Positions 46,074-55,404 of a stretch of 64,000 nucleotides of DNA are shown one piece after another. Numbering within the stretch: the stretch's first letter is position 1; each line of letters begins with the position of its first letter. The DNA is taken from assembly GCA_013347225.1 (NCBI GenBank), contig CP054595.1, positions 3,716,415-3,780,414 of the forward strand, in the 5' to 3' direction. A program made the position numbers and the translations under genes. The notes beneath the pieces were generated by a model that saw only the letters and a list, made by a program, of their open reading frames with translations, did no database searches and was not told the origin of the DNA. This DNA comes from Candidatus Accumulibacter similis. GTDB lineage: Bacteria > Pseudomonadota > Gammaproteobacteria > Burkholderiales > Rhodocyclaceae.

Positions 46074-48224
46074 ATGAACAGCAAGAAGATCGCCATCCTC
46101 GCCGTCATCGTCGTCGCCGTCGTCGCCTACTTCCAGCTCGGACTCGGCCAGTATCTCAACCTCGATGCGCTGAAGGCGCAGCAGGTGGCGCTCGGAGATT
46201 ACCATCGGCAGCACCCGTGGCAGCTTGCCGGCCTCTACTTCCTCGCCTACGTCGCGGTCACCGCACTGTCGCTACCCGGCGCCGCGCTGATGACCCTCGC
46301 CGGTGGCGCCATCTTCGGCCTGCTCTGGGGCACCGTGATCGTCTCCTTTGCCTCGTCGATCGGTGCCACGCTGGCTTTCCTGGCCGCGCGCTTCCTGCTC
46401 CGCGACTGGGTTGGCGGGCGCTTCGGCGAACGCCTCAAGGCGGTGGACGAAGGCATCCGGCGCGACGGTCCGTTCTATCTGTTCACGCTGCGCCTGATCC
46501 CGGTCTTTCCCTTCTTCCTGGTCAATCTGCTGCTCGGACTGACGGCGATGAAGGCGCGCACCTTCTACTGGGTCAGCCAGGTCGGCATGCTCGCCGGCAC
46601 CGTCGTCTACGTCAATGCCGGCACGCAACTGGCGCGCATCGACTCACTCGCCGGCATCGTCTCGCCCGGCCTGCTCGCCTCGTTCGCGCTGCTCGGGCTG
46701 TTTCCCCTGCTGGCGCGCAGGATCGTCGACGCCGTGCAGGCGCGCAAGGTCTACGCCGGCTGGCGGAAGCCGCAGCGCTTCGACCGCAACCTGGTGGTCA
46801 TCGGCGCCGGCAGCGCCGGCCTCGTCACTTCCTACATCGCCGCCGCCGTCAAGGCCAGGGTGACCCTGGTCGAGAAGCACCGCATGGGCGGCGACTGCCT
46901 GAATACCGGCTGCGTGCCGTCGAAGGCACTGATCCGTTCGGCCAGGCTGCTGTCACACATCGCCCGCGCGCGGGAATTCGGCATTGCCGAGGCCGAGGCA
47001 CGCTTCGACTTCGCCGAGGTGATGGAGCGCGTGCAGCGGATCATCCGCACCGTCGAGCCGCACGACTCGGTCGAGCGCTACAGCCAGCTCGGCGTCGATG
47101 TGATCGAGGGCTCGGCGCGGATCGTCTCGCCCTGGCAGGTCGAGGTCAGCCGCCACGACGGCACGACGCAGACGCTCAGCACGCGCAGCATCGTCATCGC
47201 CACCGGTGCGCGGCCCTTCGTGCCACAGCTGCCGGGAATCGATGAGGTCGGCTACCTGACATCGGATACCGTCTGGAACCTGCGCCAGTTGCCGCGCCGC
47301 CTGCTCGTTCTCGGCGGCGGTCCGATCGGCTGCGAGCTGACGCAGGCCTTCGCCCGCCTCGGCGCGCAGGTGACGCAGGTCGAGCGTGGTCCGCGCATCA
47401 TGCCGCGCGAGGATCCCGAGGTGTCGGCGATGGTCGCCGAGCGTTTTCGCGCCGAGGGCGTGCGGCTGCTGCTCGAGCACCAGGCGAAGGAGTTCGTCAT
47501 CGAGCAGGGCGAGAAGATCCTGGTCGCCGAACATGCCGGCAACGCGGTCCGCATCCCCTTCGACGGCTTGCTGGTGGCCCTCGGCCGCATCGGCAACCTC
47601 AGCGGCTACGGCCTCGACGAACTCGGCATCGGCGGTGAGCGCACGGTCGCGATCAACGAATTCCTGCAGACGCGCTACCCGAACATCTATGCCGCCGGCG
47701 ATGTCGCCGGGCCCTTCCAGTTCACCCACACCGCCGCGCACCAGGCATGGTACGCCGCGGTCAACGCCCTCTTCGCGCCGTTTCGCAAGTTTCGCGCCGA
47801 CTACTCGGTGATCCCGTGGTCCACCTTCGTCGAGCCCGAGGTCGCCCGCGTCGGCCTCAACGAACAGGAGGCGAAGGAGCGCGGCATCGCCTGCGAGGTG
47901 TCGCGCTACGACATCGACGACCTCGACCGCGCGATCGCCGACGGCGAGGCGCATGGCTTCATCAAGGTGCTGACCGTTCCCGGCAAGGACCGCATCCTCG
48001 GCGTGACGATCGTCGGCGAGCACGCCGGCGACCTCATCGCCGAATACGTGCTGGCGATGAAACAGGGCATCGGGCTGAACCGCATCCTCGGCACCATCCA
48101 CATCTACCCGACGCTCGCTGAGGCGAACAAGTACGTCGCCGGCGTCTGGAAGAAGGCGCACGCGCCGGCAGGACTGCTGCGCTGGGTCGAACGCTGGCAC
48201 GGCTGGCGGCGCGGCGGCGGCTGA
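46074..48224 (+). CDS. fusion of VTT (TVP38/DedA-like) membrane domain and mercuric-reductase-like flavoprotein disulfide reductase
   Basis: A 716-residue fusion. Residues 1-240 are a VTT domain with five or six helices (GLYFLAYVAVTALSLPGAAL; GATLAFLAARFLLRDWVGGR; FLVNLLLGLTAMKARTFYWV). Residues 250-716 are a complete class-I flavoprotein disulfide reductase: FAD motif VVIGAGSAGLVTSYIAAAVK, redox-active GGDCLNTGCVPSKALI, NAD(P) motif LLVLGGGPIGCELTQAFARL, IYAAGDVAGPFQFTH and the C-terminal dimer domain. The mercury-binding C-terminal cysteines and NmerA domain of MerA are absent. It probably reduces a membrane-linked thiol or quinone-type substrate. AGGA precedes the ATG at 46074. Confidence 0.9.
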   Translation: MNSKKIAILAVIVVAVVAYFQLGLGQYLNLDALKAQQVALGDYHRQHPWQLAGLYFLAYVAVTALSLPGAALMTLAGGAIFGLLWGTVIVSFASSIGATLAFLAARFLLRDWVGGRFGERLKAVDEGIRRDGPFYLFTLRLIPVFPFFLVNLLLGLTAMKARTFYWVSQVGMLAGTVVYVNAGTQLARIDSLAGIVSPGLLASFALLGLFPLLARRIVDAVQARKVYAGWRKPQRFDRNLVVIGAGSAGLVTSYIAAAVKARVTLVEKHRMGGDCLNTGCVPSKALIRSARLLSHIARAREFGIAEAEARFDFAEVMERVQRIIRTVEPHDSVERYSQLGVDVIEGSARIVSPWQVEVSRHDGTTQTLSTRSIVIATGARPFVPQLPGIDEVGYLTSDTVWNLRQLPRRLLVLGGGPIGCELTQAFARLGAQVTQVERGPRIMPREDPEVSAMVAERFRAEGVRLLLEHQAKEFVIEQGEKILVAEHAGNAVRIPFDGLLVALGRIGNLSGYGLDELGIGGERTVAINEFLQTRYPNIYAAGDVAGPFQFTHTAAHQAWYAAVNALFAPFRKFRADYSVIPWSTFVEPEVARVGLNEQEAKERGIACEVSRYDIDDLDRAIADGEAHGFIKVLTVPGKDRILGVTIVGEHAGDLIAEYVLAMKQGIGLNRILGTIHIYPTLAEANKYVAGVWKKAHAPAGLLRWVERWHGWRRGGG

Positions 48225-48373
48225 GCGGCCGGGCGGCTTGTGAGCCGATGAAGCCCGGCACCGATGGATGCCGGACGAGCCTCCTGTTAGACTGATGACG
48301 TTTTGAGATGACCCTCTGGGGTACGTTCGGTGTCCCCATGCCCTGAAGGCCGAAATCTGGGTCCTTGCGGACC

Positions 48374-48544
48374 GTGACCGGCAAGACCGCAGACTGGAAC
48401 GACATCGCCAAGGGTTGCATCGCCTTTGCCCATGCAACGGGCGGCCGACTGCTCCTGGGCATTGCAGACGTCCAGAAGGTGAACGATAGGCGGCGCGGGA
48501 GGAGCACGCATGAGGCCAGAAGCCAAGGCACGGCAGCAGATTGA
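48374..48544 (+). pseudogene. AlbA_2/Schlafen-like ATP-binding protein, N-terminal fragment
   Basis: A 56-codon frame from a GTG. GKTADWNDIAKGCIAFAHAT followed by GGRLLLGIADVQK is the start of the AlbA_2 DNA/ATP-binding domain found in proteins often encoded beside type I restriction systems. It then runs into unrelated sequence and stops within the HsdR fragment. The whole C-terminal part is missing. Confidence 0.5.
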
Positions 48545-48989
48545 CCAGAAGCTGGAACAGGCCGGCTGGATCATTCAGGACATCAAGCAGCTCAATCTGG
48601 CGGTAGGCACCGGCGCGGCCGTGCGCACGAGAATTGAACCAATGACAAAGGGTGTTGCGCAGAAGAAGGTCAGCCTTGGCCGATTCAGTCTCCTTGCCAT
48701 CCCCGCTCCGCCGGCTGACGGGCAAGCACTGATTGTGCGGATGGTCAATGAAGTCGACCGCGATGCTGTAGAGCGACCGGCAACTGCCGCGCACGCCCTC
48801 AAACAATCGGCCGCCCAACGCCAGGACATCCTGCGCGCCGCCTTCGCCGGCCCACTGGTGCCGCAAGACCCGAACGACGAACCTGCGTACATTCTGCTGG
48901 AGCGTATCCGCGCTGCGCGCTTGGTTCGTACGGTGTCGCGTAACCACAAGAACTCAGCCGCCCGCACGGGGAGGAAACCAAAATGCTGA
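48510..48989 (+). pseudogene. chimeric remnant: HsdR N-terminus fused in frame to HsdS C-terminus
   Basis: A 159-residue open frame from ATG 48510. Residues 1-35 (MRPEAKARQQIDQKLEQAGW, then IIQDIKQLNLAVGTGA) are the start of a type I restriction R subunit. Residues 50-150 (FSLLAIPAPPADGQALIVRM, then LKQSAAQRQDILRAAFAGPL and VPQDPNDEPAYILLERI) are the end of a specificity subunit. A deletion therefore joined hsdR to hsdS and kept the frame. Neither activity is possible. Its stop overlaps the start of the ATPase gene by 7 bp, so it may still be translated as a leader for it. Confidence 0.75.
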
Positions 48990-50374
48990 CTCGCCTGGAA
49001 GTCGACGGCTTCAAGACCTTCGAGAACCTCGTTATCGATCTTGCCCCCTTCACGGTGATCGTCGGCAGCAACGCAGCAGGCAAGAGCAACCTGTTCGACG
49101 TCATTCAGTTGCTGGCCAACCTTGCAACCCGCGATGTCGCCGAAGCGTTCAAGGAGATGCGCGGCGAGCCACTGGAGCTTTTCCGCCAGACCGCTGCGGG
49201 ACGAGGCCATCAGATTCGCTTGGCCGCCGAAGTACTGGTCGATCCGATCGTCCGCGATCCATGGGGAAGCGAAGTGCGGCTCAGCCATACCCGCATGCGC
49301 TATGAAGTCGCCTTGGAACGGAGAACGATCAAGCCGGGAATAGAGCGCATCCAGGTGGCTCACGAGCAATTGCTTCCGATCATGCGCAAGGATGACCGGT
49401 GGACAAGGTGGATGCCGCCCACCAAGGAATTCCGGGCACGGTACCTCAAGTACAATCGCAGCAAAGCCTGGTTGACGACCGAAGAGCGGACGGAGGGACT
49501 CACCTTCAGCGTCCATCAGGACGGCAAGCAAGGCCGGAATCGGCCGGCCAGTGCGGCCGAAGCGACCGTACTCTACAGCATCACAAATGCAGAGTTTCCA
49601 CACCTGTTCGCTTTGCGGGAAGAAATGCGCCACTGGCGACTGCTGCAACTCGATCCAGCCCTGTTGCGCAAACCAGTGCCGGCGACCGCAAGCGATGTAT
49701 TGGCTGCGGACGGTTCAAACCTGGCTGCCGTTCTCGCGCAAGTGAAGGCCGAGACGGCAACGAAGGAGCGCCCCGGCGGAGTTCTCAGCGATATCGTCGC
49801 CGAACTCAATGGCCTCATTCCTGGCATTACGGCGCTCGACGCCGATCTGCACGAGGCAAGTCGCGAATACCGCATCCAGCTCACGATGCGCGACGGAGTC
49901 CCGTTTTCGTCACGCGTGATTTCCGATGGTACGCTGCGTGTGCTGGCCCTGCTGACGCTCCTGCACGATCCGCGCCACAGGGGAGTGACCTGCTTTGAAG
50001 AGCCGGAAAACGGCGTGCACCCGGCAAGGATCAAACAACTGATCTGGCGTTTGCGGGACATGGTGAGCTATCCACAGGAATTCCTGGCGGGAGATGAACC
50101 GGCGCCGTTGAGCCAGCTGCTGCTCAACAGCCATTCGCCGGTCGTGTTGTCGGCCTTGATCGACAAGGAGTTCAGTCTGCGGACTGGGATCCTCTTCGCC
50201 GATACTGCTACCGTAAGCGATCCGGAAAAGAATGAGCAGCGCCGGAAGACACGCTTGCGCCCGGTTAGTGCAAGGCCGCAAACGACCCTTTTCGGCAACG
50301 ACGATGTTCCGCAAGGCTTCGTATCGGACTGGGAGGTCAGGAACATGCTCGAAACGGTGAGCGCGGAGGGCTGA
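48983..50374 (+). CDS. AAA15/ABC-type ATPase of a two-gene putative defence module
   Basis: A 463-residue SMC/RecF-like ATPase. Walker A is GSNAAGKSNLFDVIQLL at residues 29-45, after the RecF-type start LTRLEVDGFKTFENLVIDLA. The ABC signature-like SDGTLRVLALLTLLHDP, Walker B VTCFEEPENGVHP and the switch His LLLNSHSP are all present. A long insert between Walker A and signature is the usual coiled-coil or sensor part of OLD/AbiL/PARIS-type ATPases. The gene is paired with a TOPRIM-like DUF4276 gene 2 bp downstream. GGAGG precedes the ATG. The whole pair is intact although everything around it is broken. Confidence 0.85.
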   Translation: MLTRLEVDGFKTFENLVIDLAPFTVIVGSNAAGKSNLFDVIQLLANLATRDVAEAFKEMRGEPLELFRQTAAGRGHQIRLAAEVLVDPIVRDPWGSEVRLSHTRMRYEVALERRTIKPGIERIQVAHEQLLPIMRKDDRWTRWMPPTKEFRARYLKYNRSKAWLTTEERTEGLTFSVHQDGKQGRNRPASAAEATVLYSITNAEFPHLFALREEMRHWRLLQLDPALLRKPVPATASDVLAADGSNLAAVLAQVKAETATKERPGGVLSDIVAELNGLIPGITALDADLHEASREYRIQLTMRDGVPFSSRVISDGTLRVLALLTLLHDPRHRGVTCFEEPENGVHPARIKQLIWRLRDMVSYPQEFLAGDEPAPLSQLLLNSHSPVVLSALIDKEFSLRTGILFADTATVSDPEKNEQRRKTRLRPVSARPQTTLFGNDDVPQGFVSDWEVRNMLETVSAEG

Positions 50375-50376
50375 GC

Positions 50377-51021
50377 ATGGATTACCTCGGTCTCGCGTTG
50401 TATGCGGAGGGCCCCACCGACTACAGCTTCCTGTGTCCGCTGTTGGCGAGACTCTGCGAAGACGTATGCACGCGCGACGCTGCGCATGCTGTAGAGGTGA
50501 GCGAAGTGCTGCGCCTGGACCATCCGCGCGCGGCAGATGAAGCGTCCCGAGCGCAGCGGATTGTGCTGGCGGCGCGTGAGGCACGGGATGCATGGCGCAT
50601 ACTCTTCATCCATGCCGACGGTGCGGGCGACCCTGAACGCAAACGCAGAGAACAGGCTCAACCGGCAATCGATGGACTGCATCAGGAGCACGCTGAGGCG
50701 CGTCTCGGTGTCGCCGTAATTCCGGTGCGCGAGACCGAAGCATGGGCCATCGTCGATGGCGATGCCCTGCGCAGGGTGTTTGGTACCACACTGACCGACG
50801 AGGCACTCGGCCTGCCTTCATCGGCTGGAGTCGCGGAAGCCACATCCGATCCAAAGGCGTTGCTGAATGCGACCTTCAACGCGACGCATCCCTCAGGGGT
50901 ACGTCGAAGAAGAGGAGTCTCGCCGATGTTGAATGCCTTGGGAGAACAGGTATCGCTGCCGCGCTTGCGAGAGCTTGCGGCTTTTTCCATGCTTGAGTAT
51001 GAACTGCGCCAAGCACTTTGA
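50377..51021 (+). CDS. DUF4276-family protein, predicted TOPRIM-like nuclease partner
   Basis: A 214-residue protein. LGLALYAEGPTDYSFLCPLL at the N-terminus has the E-G-x-x-D of TOPRIM-like domains, and RILFIHADGAGDPERKR supplies the D-x-x-x-D acidic pair. VIPVRETEAWAIVDGDAL is a DUF4276 signature. DUF4276 proteins are typically encoded next to an AAA15/ABC ATPase, as here, and are thought to act as effectors like the TOPRIM parts of OLD proteins and PARIS AriB. Nuclease activity is inferred from motifs only. Confidence 0.82.
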   Translation: MDYLGLALYAEGPTDYSFLCPLLARLCEDVCTRDAAHAVEVSEVLRLDHPRAADEASRAQRIVLAAREARDAWRILFIHADGAGDPERKRREQAQPAIDGLHQEHAEARLGVAVIPVRETEAWAIVDGDALRRVFGTTLTDEALGLPSSAGVAEATSDPKALLNATFNATHPSGVRRRRGVSPMLNALGEQVSLPRLRELAAFSMLEYELRQAL

Positions 51022-51038
51022 CGACTGTCAATCGTGAA

Positions 51039-51540
51039 ATGAATGCCTCTGCCCTGGTCCAGAAACCCTGGAACTTCTGCCACACGCTGCGCGACCCCGG
51101 CGTGGTTTACGGCGACTACCTGGAGCACCTACCTGCTGTTCCTGACGCAAGGTGGACTACGTGCTGGCCAACCCGCCCTTCGGCAAGAAGAGCAGCATGA
51201 CCATCACCAACGAAGAGGGCAAGGAAAACAGACAGGCGTTGACCTGCGAGCTGCAGGACTTCTGGGAAACGACGTCAAACAAGCACCTCAACTTCCTGCA
51301 GCCCATCGCCAGCATGTCGAACATGGACGGAGAAGCGGCGGTGGTCTTGCCGGACAACGTCCTGCTTGAAGGTAGCGCCGACGAGAAGATTCGCCTTGAG
51401 CTGCTGGCGAGCTGCGATGTGCATACCATTCTGCGACTGCCGACGGGCATCTCTTGAGGGCAAGGCGTGCAGGCTGTAGTGTTCTTCGGCGCCAGGCTCA
51501 AAGACGGCCAGATCCACCCACACCAAGGGAGGCTTAGAGA
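51039..51540 (+). pseudogene. hsdM: hsdM (type I methyltransferase) remnant with frameshifts and internal deletion
   Basis: The N-terminus MNASALVQKPWNFCHTLRD with VVYGDYLEH changes frame to TYLLFLTQGG. A gap of perhaps 150-200 codons follows, then VDYVLANPPFGKKSSMTITN with the NPPF motif of N6-adenine methyltransferases, AAVVLPDNVLLEGSADEKIR and HTILRLPTGIS. A stop is followed in another frame by GQGVQAVVFFGARLKDGQ. The methyltransferase is clearly dead. Confidence 0.82.
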
Positions 51541-51580
51541 CCGGGCGCCGCGGCGGACGTCGGTGCAGCAGCGCCGCGCC

Positions 51581-53452
51581 TCACTCCATGCCGACGCTGG
51601 CCTCGGTGCGGAAGAACTGCTCTGCCCGGCGCTTGTCCTCGCCGCGATCGTTGTTGCGATCCGCGGGCGTCGCTTCGAAGTCTGCCCGCGCCGCCAGCAC
51701 GGCGCGGCAGCTCATGTAGGCACGTGCCCGCTGTGAATCCAGGTCGTCCAGGTGGTCGTTGAAGAGAGCGACCAGCGCAGCCTTGCGACGGAACAGTTCG
51801 ACCTGCCCGGTGAAGGTCTCGGCGCGCTCGTCGAGCAACGCCCGCACGCAGATCGTGAAATCCTGCTGCCGGCACCAGCTCGGCAGCGTCAGCGTGTGCA
51901 GCCGATGCGCCTCGCGGCCCAGGTCGGCATCCACTTGCAGAATGGTCTGCAGCAGTGCGTCCTGGTAAGCCTGGGCATGCCGGTACAGCGGCTCCTCGCA
52001 GGCCTCGCAGACCGGCGCGAGGAACTCGACCAGCCATTCGAGCAGGCTGCCGCGCGACTCCCGCTGCAGCTTCACCAGCGCCGCATCCTCGGCGCGCATG
52101 CGGTCTAGCGGCACGGCGGCGGCAGCACATGCCTCCTTTTCCCATGCCGCGAGGAGGTCGGCATCGCTGCGCGTCGGCCGGTCGCCGCGCGGCATCAGCT
52201 CGCCGCGCACCAGCAGGCTCCTCGCCTCCTCGTCGTAGGCGAAACTGATGCGCCGGTAGGCGATCGGCCAGTCCGAGAGCGAACTGACGTTGAGCTCGAG
52301 CAGCGGGCGCCGGTCGAGCGCGCGATGCAGCGCCCAGAAACCGCGGTGCGTGTGCGCCGAAAGGTAGACCAGGGGATGCTCGAGCCTTTGCATCAGGACG
52401 CGCAGGAGAACGCGCGACGGCAGCCCCAGCGAACGCCAGTTGTGGTGGCCGGCGAAGATGACGATGTCGCCACGGGCGACGGCCTCGTCCACCCACTGCG
52501 TCACCGCCCCGATCTGGTCGGGGTCGATGTGCCCCATGCTGCCCGGGCTGCGCCCCATGATCGTGTCCCAGATGCCCACCAGGCGGCCCGCCTGGTTCGT
52601 GTCCAGGCCGATGATGATCGTGTCGCGTGTCGCAGCCGGCGCACGCGGCAGGCGCAACCGCTGCGCGACGAAGGAATCGGCGTAGTCGAAGCCGTCGAGC
52701 ACCTGTGCCTCGATGGCCGACAGGAAGGCACCCCCGTCGGGATTGCGCCAGCTCAGTGTCTGCCTGCCCTGCCCCGGCAGCGCCGCCAGCCCCGCCTTCG
52801 CCGGGCTACGCTGGCTCTGTTCGGCGAGATAGAGGCTGATGAAGTCACGTTTGGAGAACGCCTCGTTGTCGGTCCGGTGACGATCGTCGTCGGCCGCTGC
52901 GCCGCGCCGGCAGGCATGGTTCCACTTGCGGCCATCGGCATCGAGCATCGCCTGCAGCAGGCTGTAGGCATAGATGCCGAACATCAGGCCGTCATGGTTG
53001 CCGGGCAGGATCGCGCCCTCGGCAGGCGCGGTGCGAAAGATCCGCGCCATCCGCTCGGCCTCGCTGCGGCAGGACAGATCCATGACGTCGCCCAGGTGCA
53101 GGAAGGGCATGTCGGGATTGCTGCGCAACGCCCATTCGAGCAGGCGACGGCCGAACAGAAGCTGCTCGGGTGGCCGCTGCGCCACCTCGACGAAGGCATC
53201 GATGGCGCCATCGTTGTCGTGCACCGGGAAGCCGCTGGCGAGATGCTCCTGCGTGTCGCCGACGGCGATGAACGGCAGGGTCAGCGGCGCATGGCGCGCC
53301 GTCGGCGGCTCCGGATCGGGACCCGGCTGTGGGACGAAGCCGGCGCAGCCGCCGAGCAGTGCGAGCAGCACGGGCCATGCGCGACGAACCCGCAGTGAGC
53401 GGCGCGCAGCCGCGACAGGAGCACCGAGGCGCCCGCCAGCGTTCTCAGCCAT
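51581..53452 (-). CDS. calcineurin-like metallophosphoesterase lipoprotein
   Basis: A 623-residue exported protein. The lipobox is LLALLGGCAG at residues 29-38. Metal-binding motifs of the phosphoesterase fold follow in order: FIAVGDTQEH, FLHLGDVMDLSCRSEAERMA, ILPGNHDGLM, IVIFAGHHNWRSL and VYLSAHTHRGFW. A C-terminal helical region of about 200 residues contains two Cys pairs (APVCEACEEPL). The substrate is unknown. Its start overlaps the end of the SDR gene by 8 bp, so the two are co-transcribed. Confidence 0.83.
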   Translation of the reverse strand: MAENAGGRLGAPVAAARRSLRVRRAWPVLLALLGGCAGFVPQPGPDPEPPTARHAPLTLPFIAVGDTQEHLASGFPVHDNDGAIDAFVEVAQRPPEQLLFGRRLLEWALRSNPDMPFLHLGDVMDLSCRSEAERMARIFRTAPAEGAILPGNHDGLMFGIYAYSLLQAMLDADGRKWNHACRRGAAADDDRHRTDNEAFSKRDFISLYLAEQSQRSPAKAGLAALPGQGRQTLSWRNPDGGAFLSAIEAQVLDGFDYADSFVAQRLRLPRAPAATRDTIIIGLDTNQAGRLVGIWDTIMGRSPGSMGHIDPDQIGAVTQWVDEAVARGDIVIFAGHHNWRSLGLPSRVLLRVLMQRLEHPLVYLSAHTHRGFWALHRALDRRPLLELNVSSLSDWPIAYRRISFAYDEEARSLLVRGELMPRGDRPTRSDADLLAAWEKEACAAAAVPLDRMRAEDAALVKLQRESRGSLLEWLVEFLAPVCEACEEPLYRHAQAYQDALLQTILQVDADLGREAHRLHTLTLPSWCRQQDFTICVRALLDERAETFTGQVELFRRKAALVALFNDHLDDLDSQRARAYMSCRAVLAARADFEATPADRNNDRGEDKRRAEQFFRTEASVGME

Positions 53453-54254
53453 CCAGGGTGCTGCGGCCGATGCTGCCGGCGATGCGCCGCAGGAGCCACT
53501 TCGGTACTGCCCGCCCGGCGATCGTCGCCGCCTGATTGAGCAGGCCGGGAACGCGGATCACCTCGCCCAGCATGCACGCCTCGTAGCCCTCGGCAGCGAC
53601 CGCGTCGACGTCGGCAACCAGGAAACCCGGCAGCCGCGAGAGTGCTGCGCTCGCCTCGACGGCACCACGCAACATCGGCGTCGCGGTGATTCCCGGACAC
53701 AGCGCCGTCACGGTGACGCCGCTCGCGCGCAGTTCCTCGGCCAGCGACTCGCTCAGCGACAGCACGAAGGCCTTGCTCGCCGCGTAGGTGGCAAGTGAGG
53801 GAACCGGCTGGAAGGCGGCGATCGAGGCGATGTTCAGCACCCGTCCACGCCCGCGTTCGACCATCTCCGGCACGAACTGCGCCAGCATCGCCGTCAGTCC
53901 CGAGACGTTGAGATCGATGAGCCGCTGCTGCCGCCCTGCGTCCATGCGCGCGAAGGCGCCGTGCTCGAGCACGCCGGCGTTGTTCACCAGGATGTCGATC
54001 GCCAGTCGCCGCCGCCGCAGTCTGGCCGCCAGCGCCGCCGCGGCGCCCGCCTGCGCGAGGTCGGCGGCGAGCACGACGACGCGGACGCCATGCTCGCCGG
54101 CCAGCGCCCGCGCCAGCTCCTGCAGCCGGTCGGCACGACGCGCGACCAGCACCAGCCGGTGGCCGGCACGCGCGAAGCAGTGCGCCAGCGCGGCGCCGAT
54201 TCCCGACGATGCGCCGGTGATGAGTACGGTCGAGGGGTCCTCTGTCGGGTTCAT
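53445..54254 (-). CDS. short-chain dehydrogenase/reductase
   Basis: A 269-residue classical SDR. Cofactor motif VLITGASSGIGAALAHCFAR, ILVNNAGVLEHGAF, catalytic Ser in VLNIASIAAFQPVPSLA, and YAASKAF with the Tyr-x-x-x-Lys pair. The Arg/Asp after the second strand (VARRADRLQEL) suggests NADP preference. The C-terminal part resembles DltE/YdfG-type SDRs acting on acyl chains or ketones. It is translated ahead of the phosphoesterase lipoprotein gene with an 8-bp overlap. Confidence 0.88.
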   Translation of the reverse strand: MNPTEDPSTVLITGASSGIGAALAHCFARAGHRLVLVARRADRLQELARALAGEHGVRVVVLAADLAQAGAAAALAARLRRRRLAIDILVNNAGVLEHGAFARMDAGRQQRLIDLNVSGLTAMLAQFVPEMVERGRGRVLNIASIAAFQPVPSLATYAASKAFVLSLSESLAEELRASGVTVTALCPGITATPMLRGAVEASAALSRLPGFLVADVDAVAAEGYEACMLGEVIRVPGLLNQAATIAGRAVPKWLLRRIAGSIGRSTLDG

Positions 54255-54458
54255 GGCCTGCTTCCGCGGACGAGTCCATAGTATCGGGCGATCCCCGCGT
54301 TGTGCGCAACGGCGGGGTTTGCGCGGATCGGCCCCGACCAGTCGCAGCGCCCGATCGGCGGCGGGCTGGCATTCTACCCCCTGCCGGTCTATCCTTTCCG
54401 ATGAAGCGCCTGCCTGGCCCTCCCGATCATCCTCCGGCGGCGCGACGGCGGAGAACCG

Positions 54459-55070
54459 ATGCTCCTCGATCGCCTGACCCGACTCGTGCCGACGCGCGAA
54501 CGACTCGCCAGAAACCGCTGGTTGCGCTGGCTGGGTCCGCTGCTGCTCGATCCGCAGCTCTGGCGCTGGTCGCGCGCGGGTGTCGCCCGTGGCGTCAGTA
54601 TCGGTGTCTTCTTCGGTTTCCTGGTTCCGGTGGCGCAGATACCGCTGGCGGTCGTAACGGCGATCGCCCTGCGCGCCTGTGTACCGGCAGCCGTGACGAG
54701 CACCTTCGTCACCAACCCCGTCACCTTCGCACCGGTTTACTACGCCGCCTACCGCCTCGGGTTGTGGATCACCGCCGACCCGGCGGCAGCGGCGGAGCAG
54801 CCCGCCGCCGGCGCGAGCGCGGCGGAGCCAGGGCTGTGGCAGAGTCTCGGCGACATCGGCTGGCCGCTCTTCGTCGGGCTGACGATCACCGCCACCGCCG
54901 CCGCGCTCTGCTGCCACCTGACGATCCACCTCGCCTGGCGCTGGCTCGAGCGCCGCCGGCGACGACCCGACGCGCCGGGTGACGAGCCAGGCACCGGCGC
55001 AGCGGCCAGTCCACACGCAGCGAGCGGCGAACCGATGACGACGGCGGCAGAGCGGCAACGGCATGCCTGA
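54459..55070 (+). CDS. DUF2062-family membrane protein
   Basis: A 203-residue membrane protein. RGVSIGVFFGFLVPVAQIPL, then the DUF2062 core TSTFVTNPVTFAPVYYAAYR (the T-N-P-x-T motif) and a C-terminal helix pair (IGWPLFVGLTITATAAALCC). DUF2062 proteins are small inner-membrane proteins of unknown function. The gene is divergent from the SDR gene. The tail is Arg- and Ala-rich and poorly conserved. Confidence 0.85.
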   Translation: MLLDRLTRLVPTRERLARNRWLRWLGPLLLDPQLWRWSRAGVARGVSIGVFFGFLVPVAQIPLAVVTAIALRACVPAAVTSTFVTNPVTFAPVYYAAYRLGLWITADPAAAAEQPAAGASAAEPGLWQSLGDIGWPLFVGLTITATAAALCCHLTIHLAWRWLERRRRRPDAPGDEPGTGAAASPHAASGEPMTTAAERQRHA

Positions 55071-55404
55071 AGGACTGCCAGCAGACCTGCAGCAGCCGCT
55101 CGCCAGCGGCGACCGCCTGCTGGTCAGCGGCACCGCTGTCTCGATGTCCGGCACCGGCAATGCGCCGTGTGCTTTGTGGAACGGCCTGCTTCGGCATGGC
55201 GTGTAACATTGCGCCAGACACCTCCCCGATACCCGCTTCCCCTGCGTCGAGCGCGATTTTCCACCGTGGGGTTGTTGGGAGTCGAGGAGGTGGTGATCGC
55301 ATCCATCCTTCCCTTGTGGTTGACTACCGATGTGTGCGTCAAGGCATTGGCAAGTCCGGGAATCGGAGTAGCATTGAGCAAGGGAATTCCGTATCGTCGG
55401 CAAG
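55071..55404. other. intergenic region
   Basis: 334 bp, AT-richer toward its end. No coding frame is convincing. It presumably holds the promoter of the two-gene module that follows. Confidence 0.4.
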
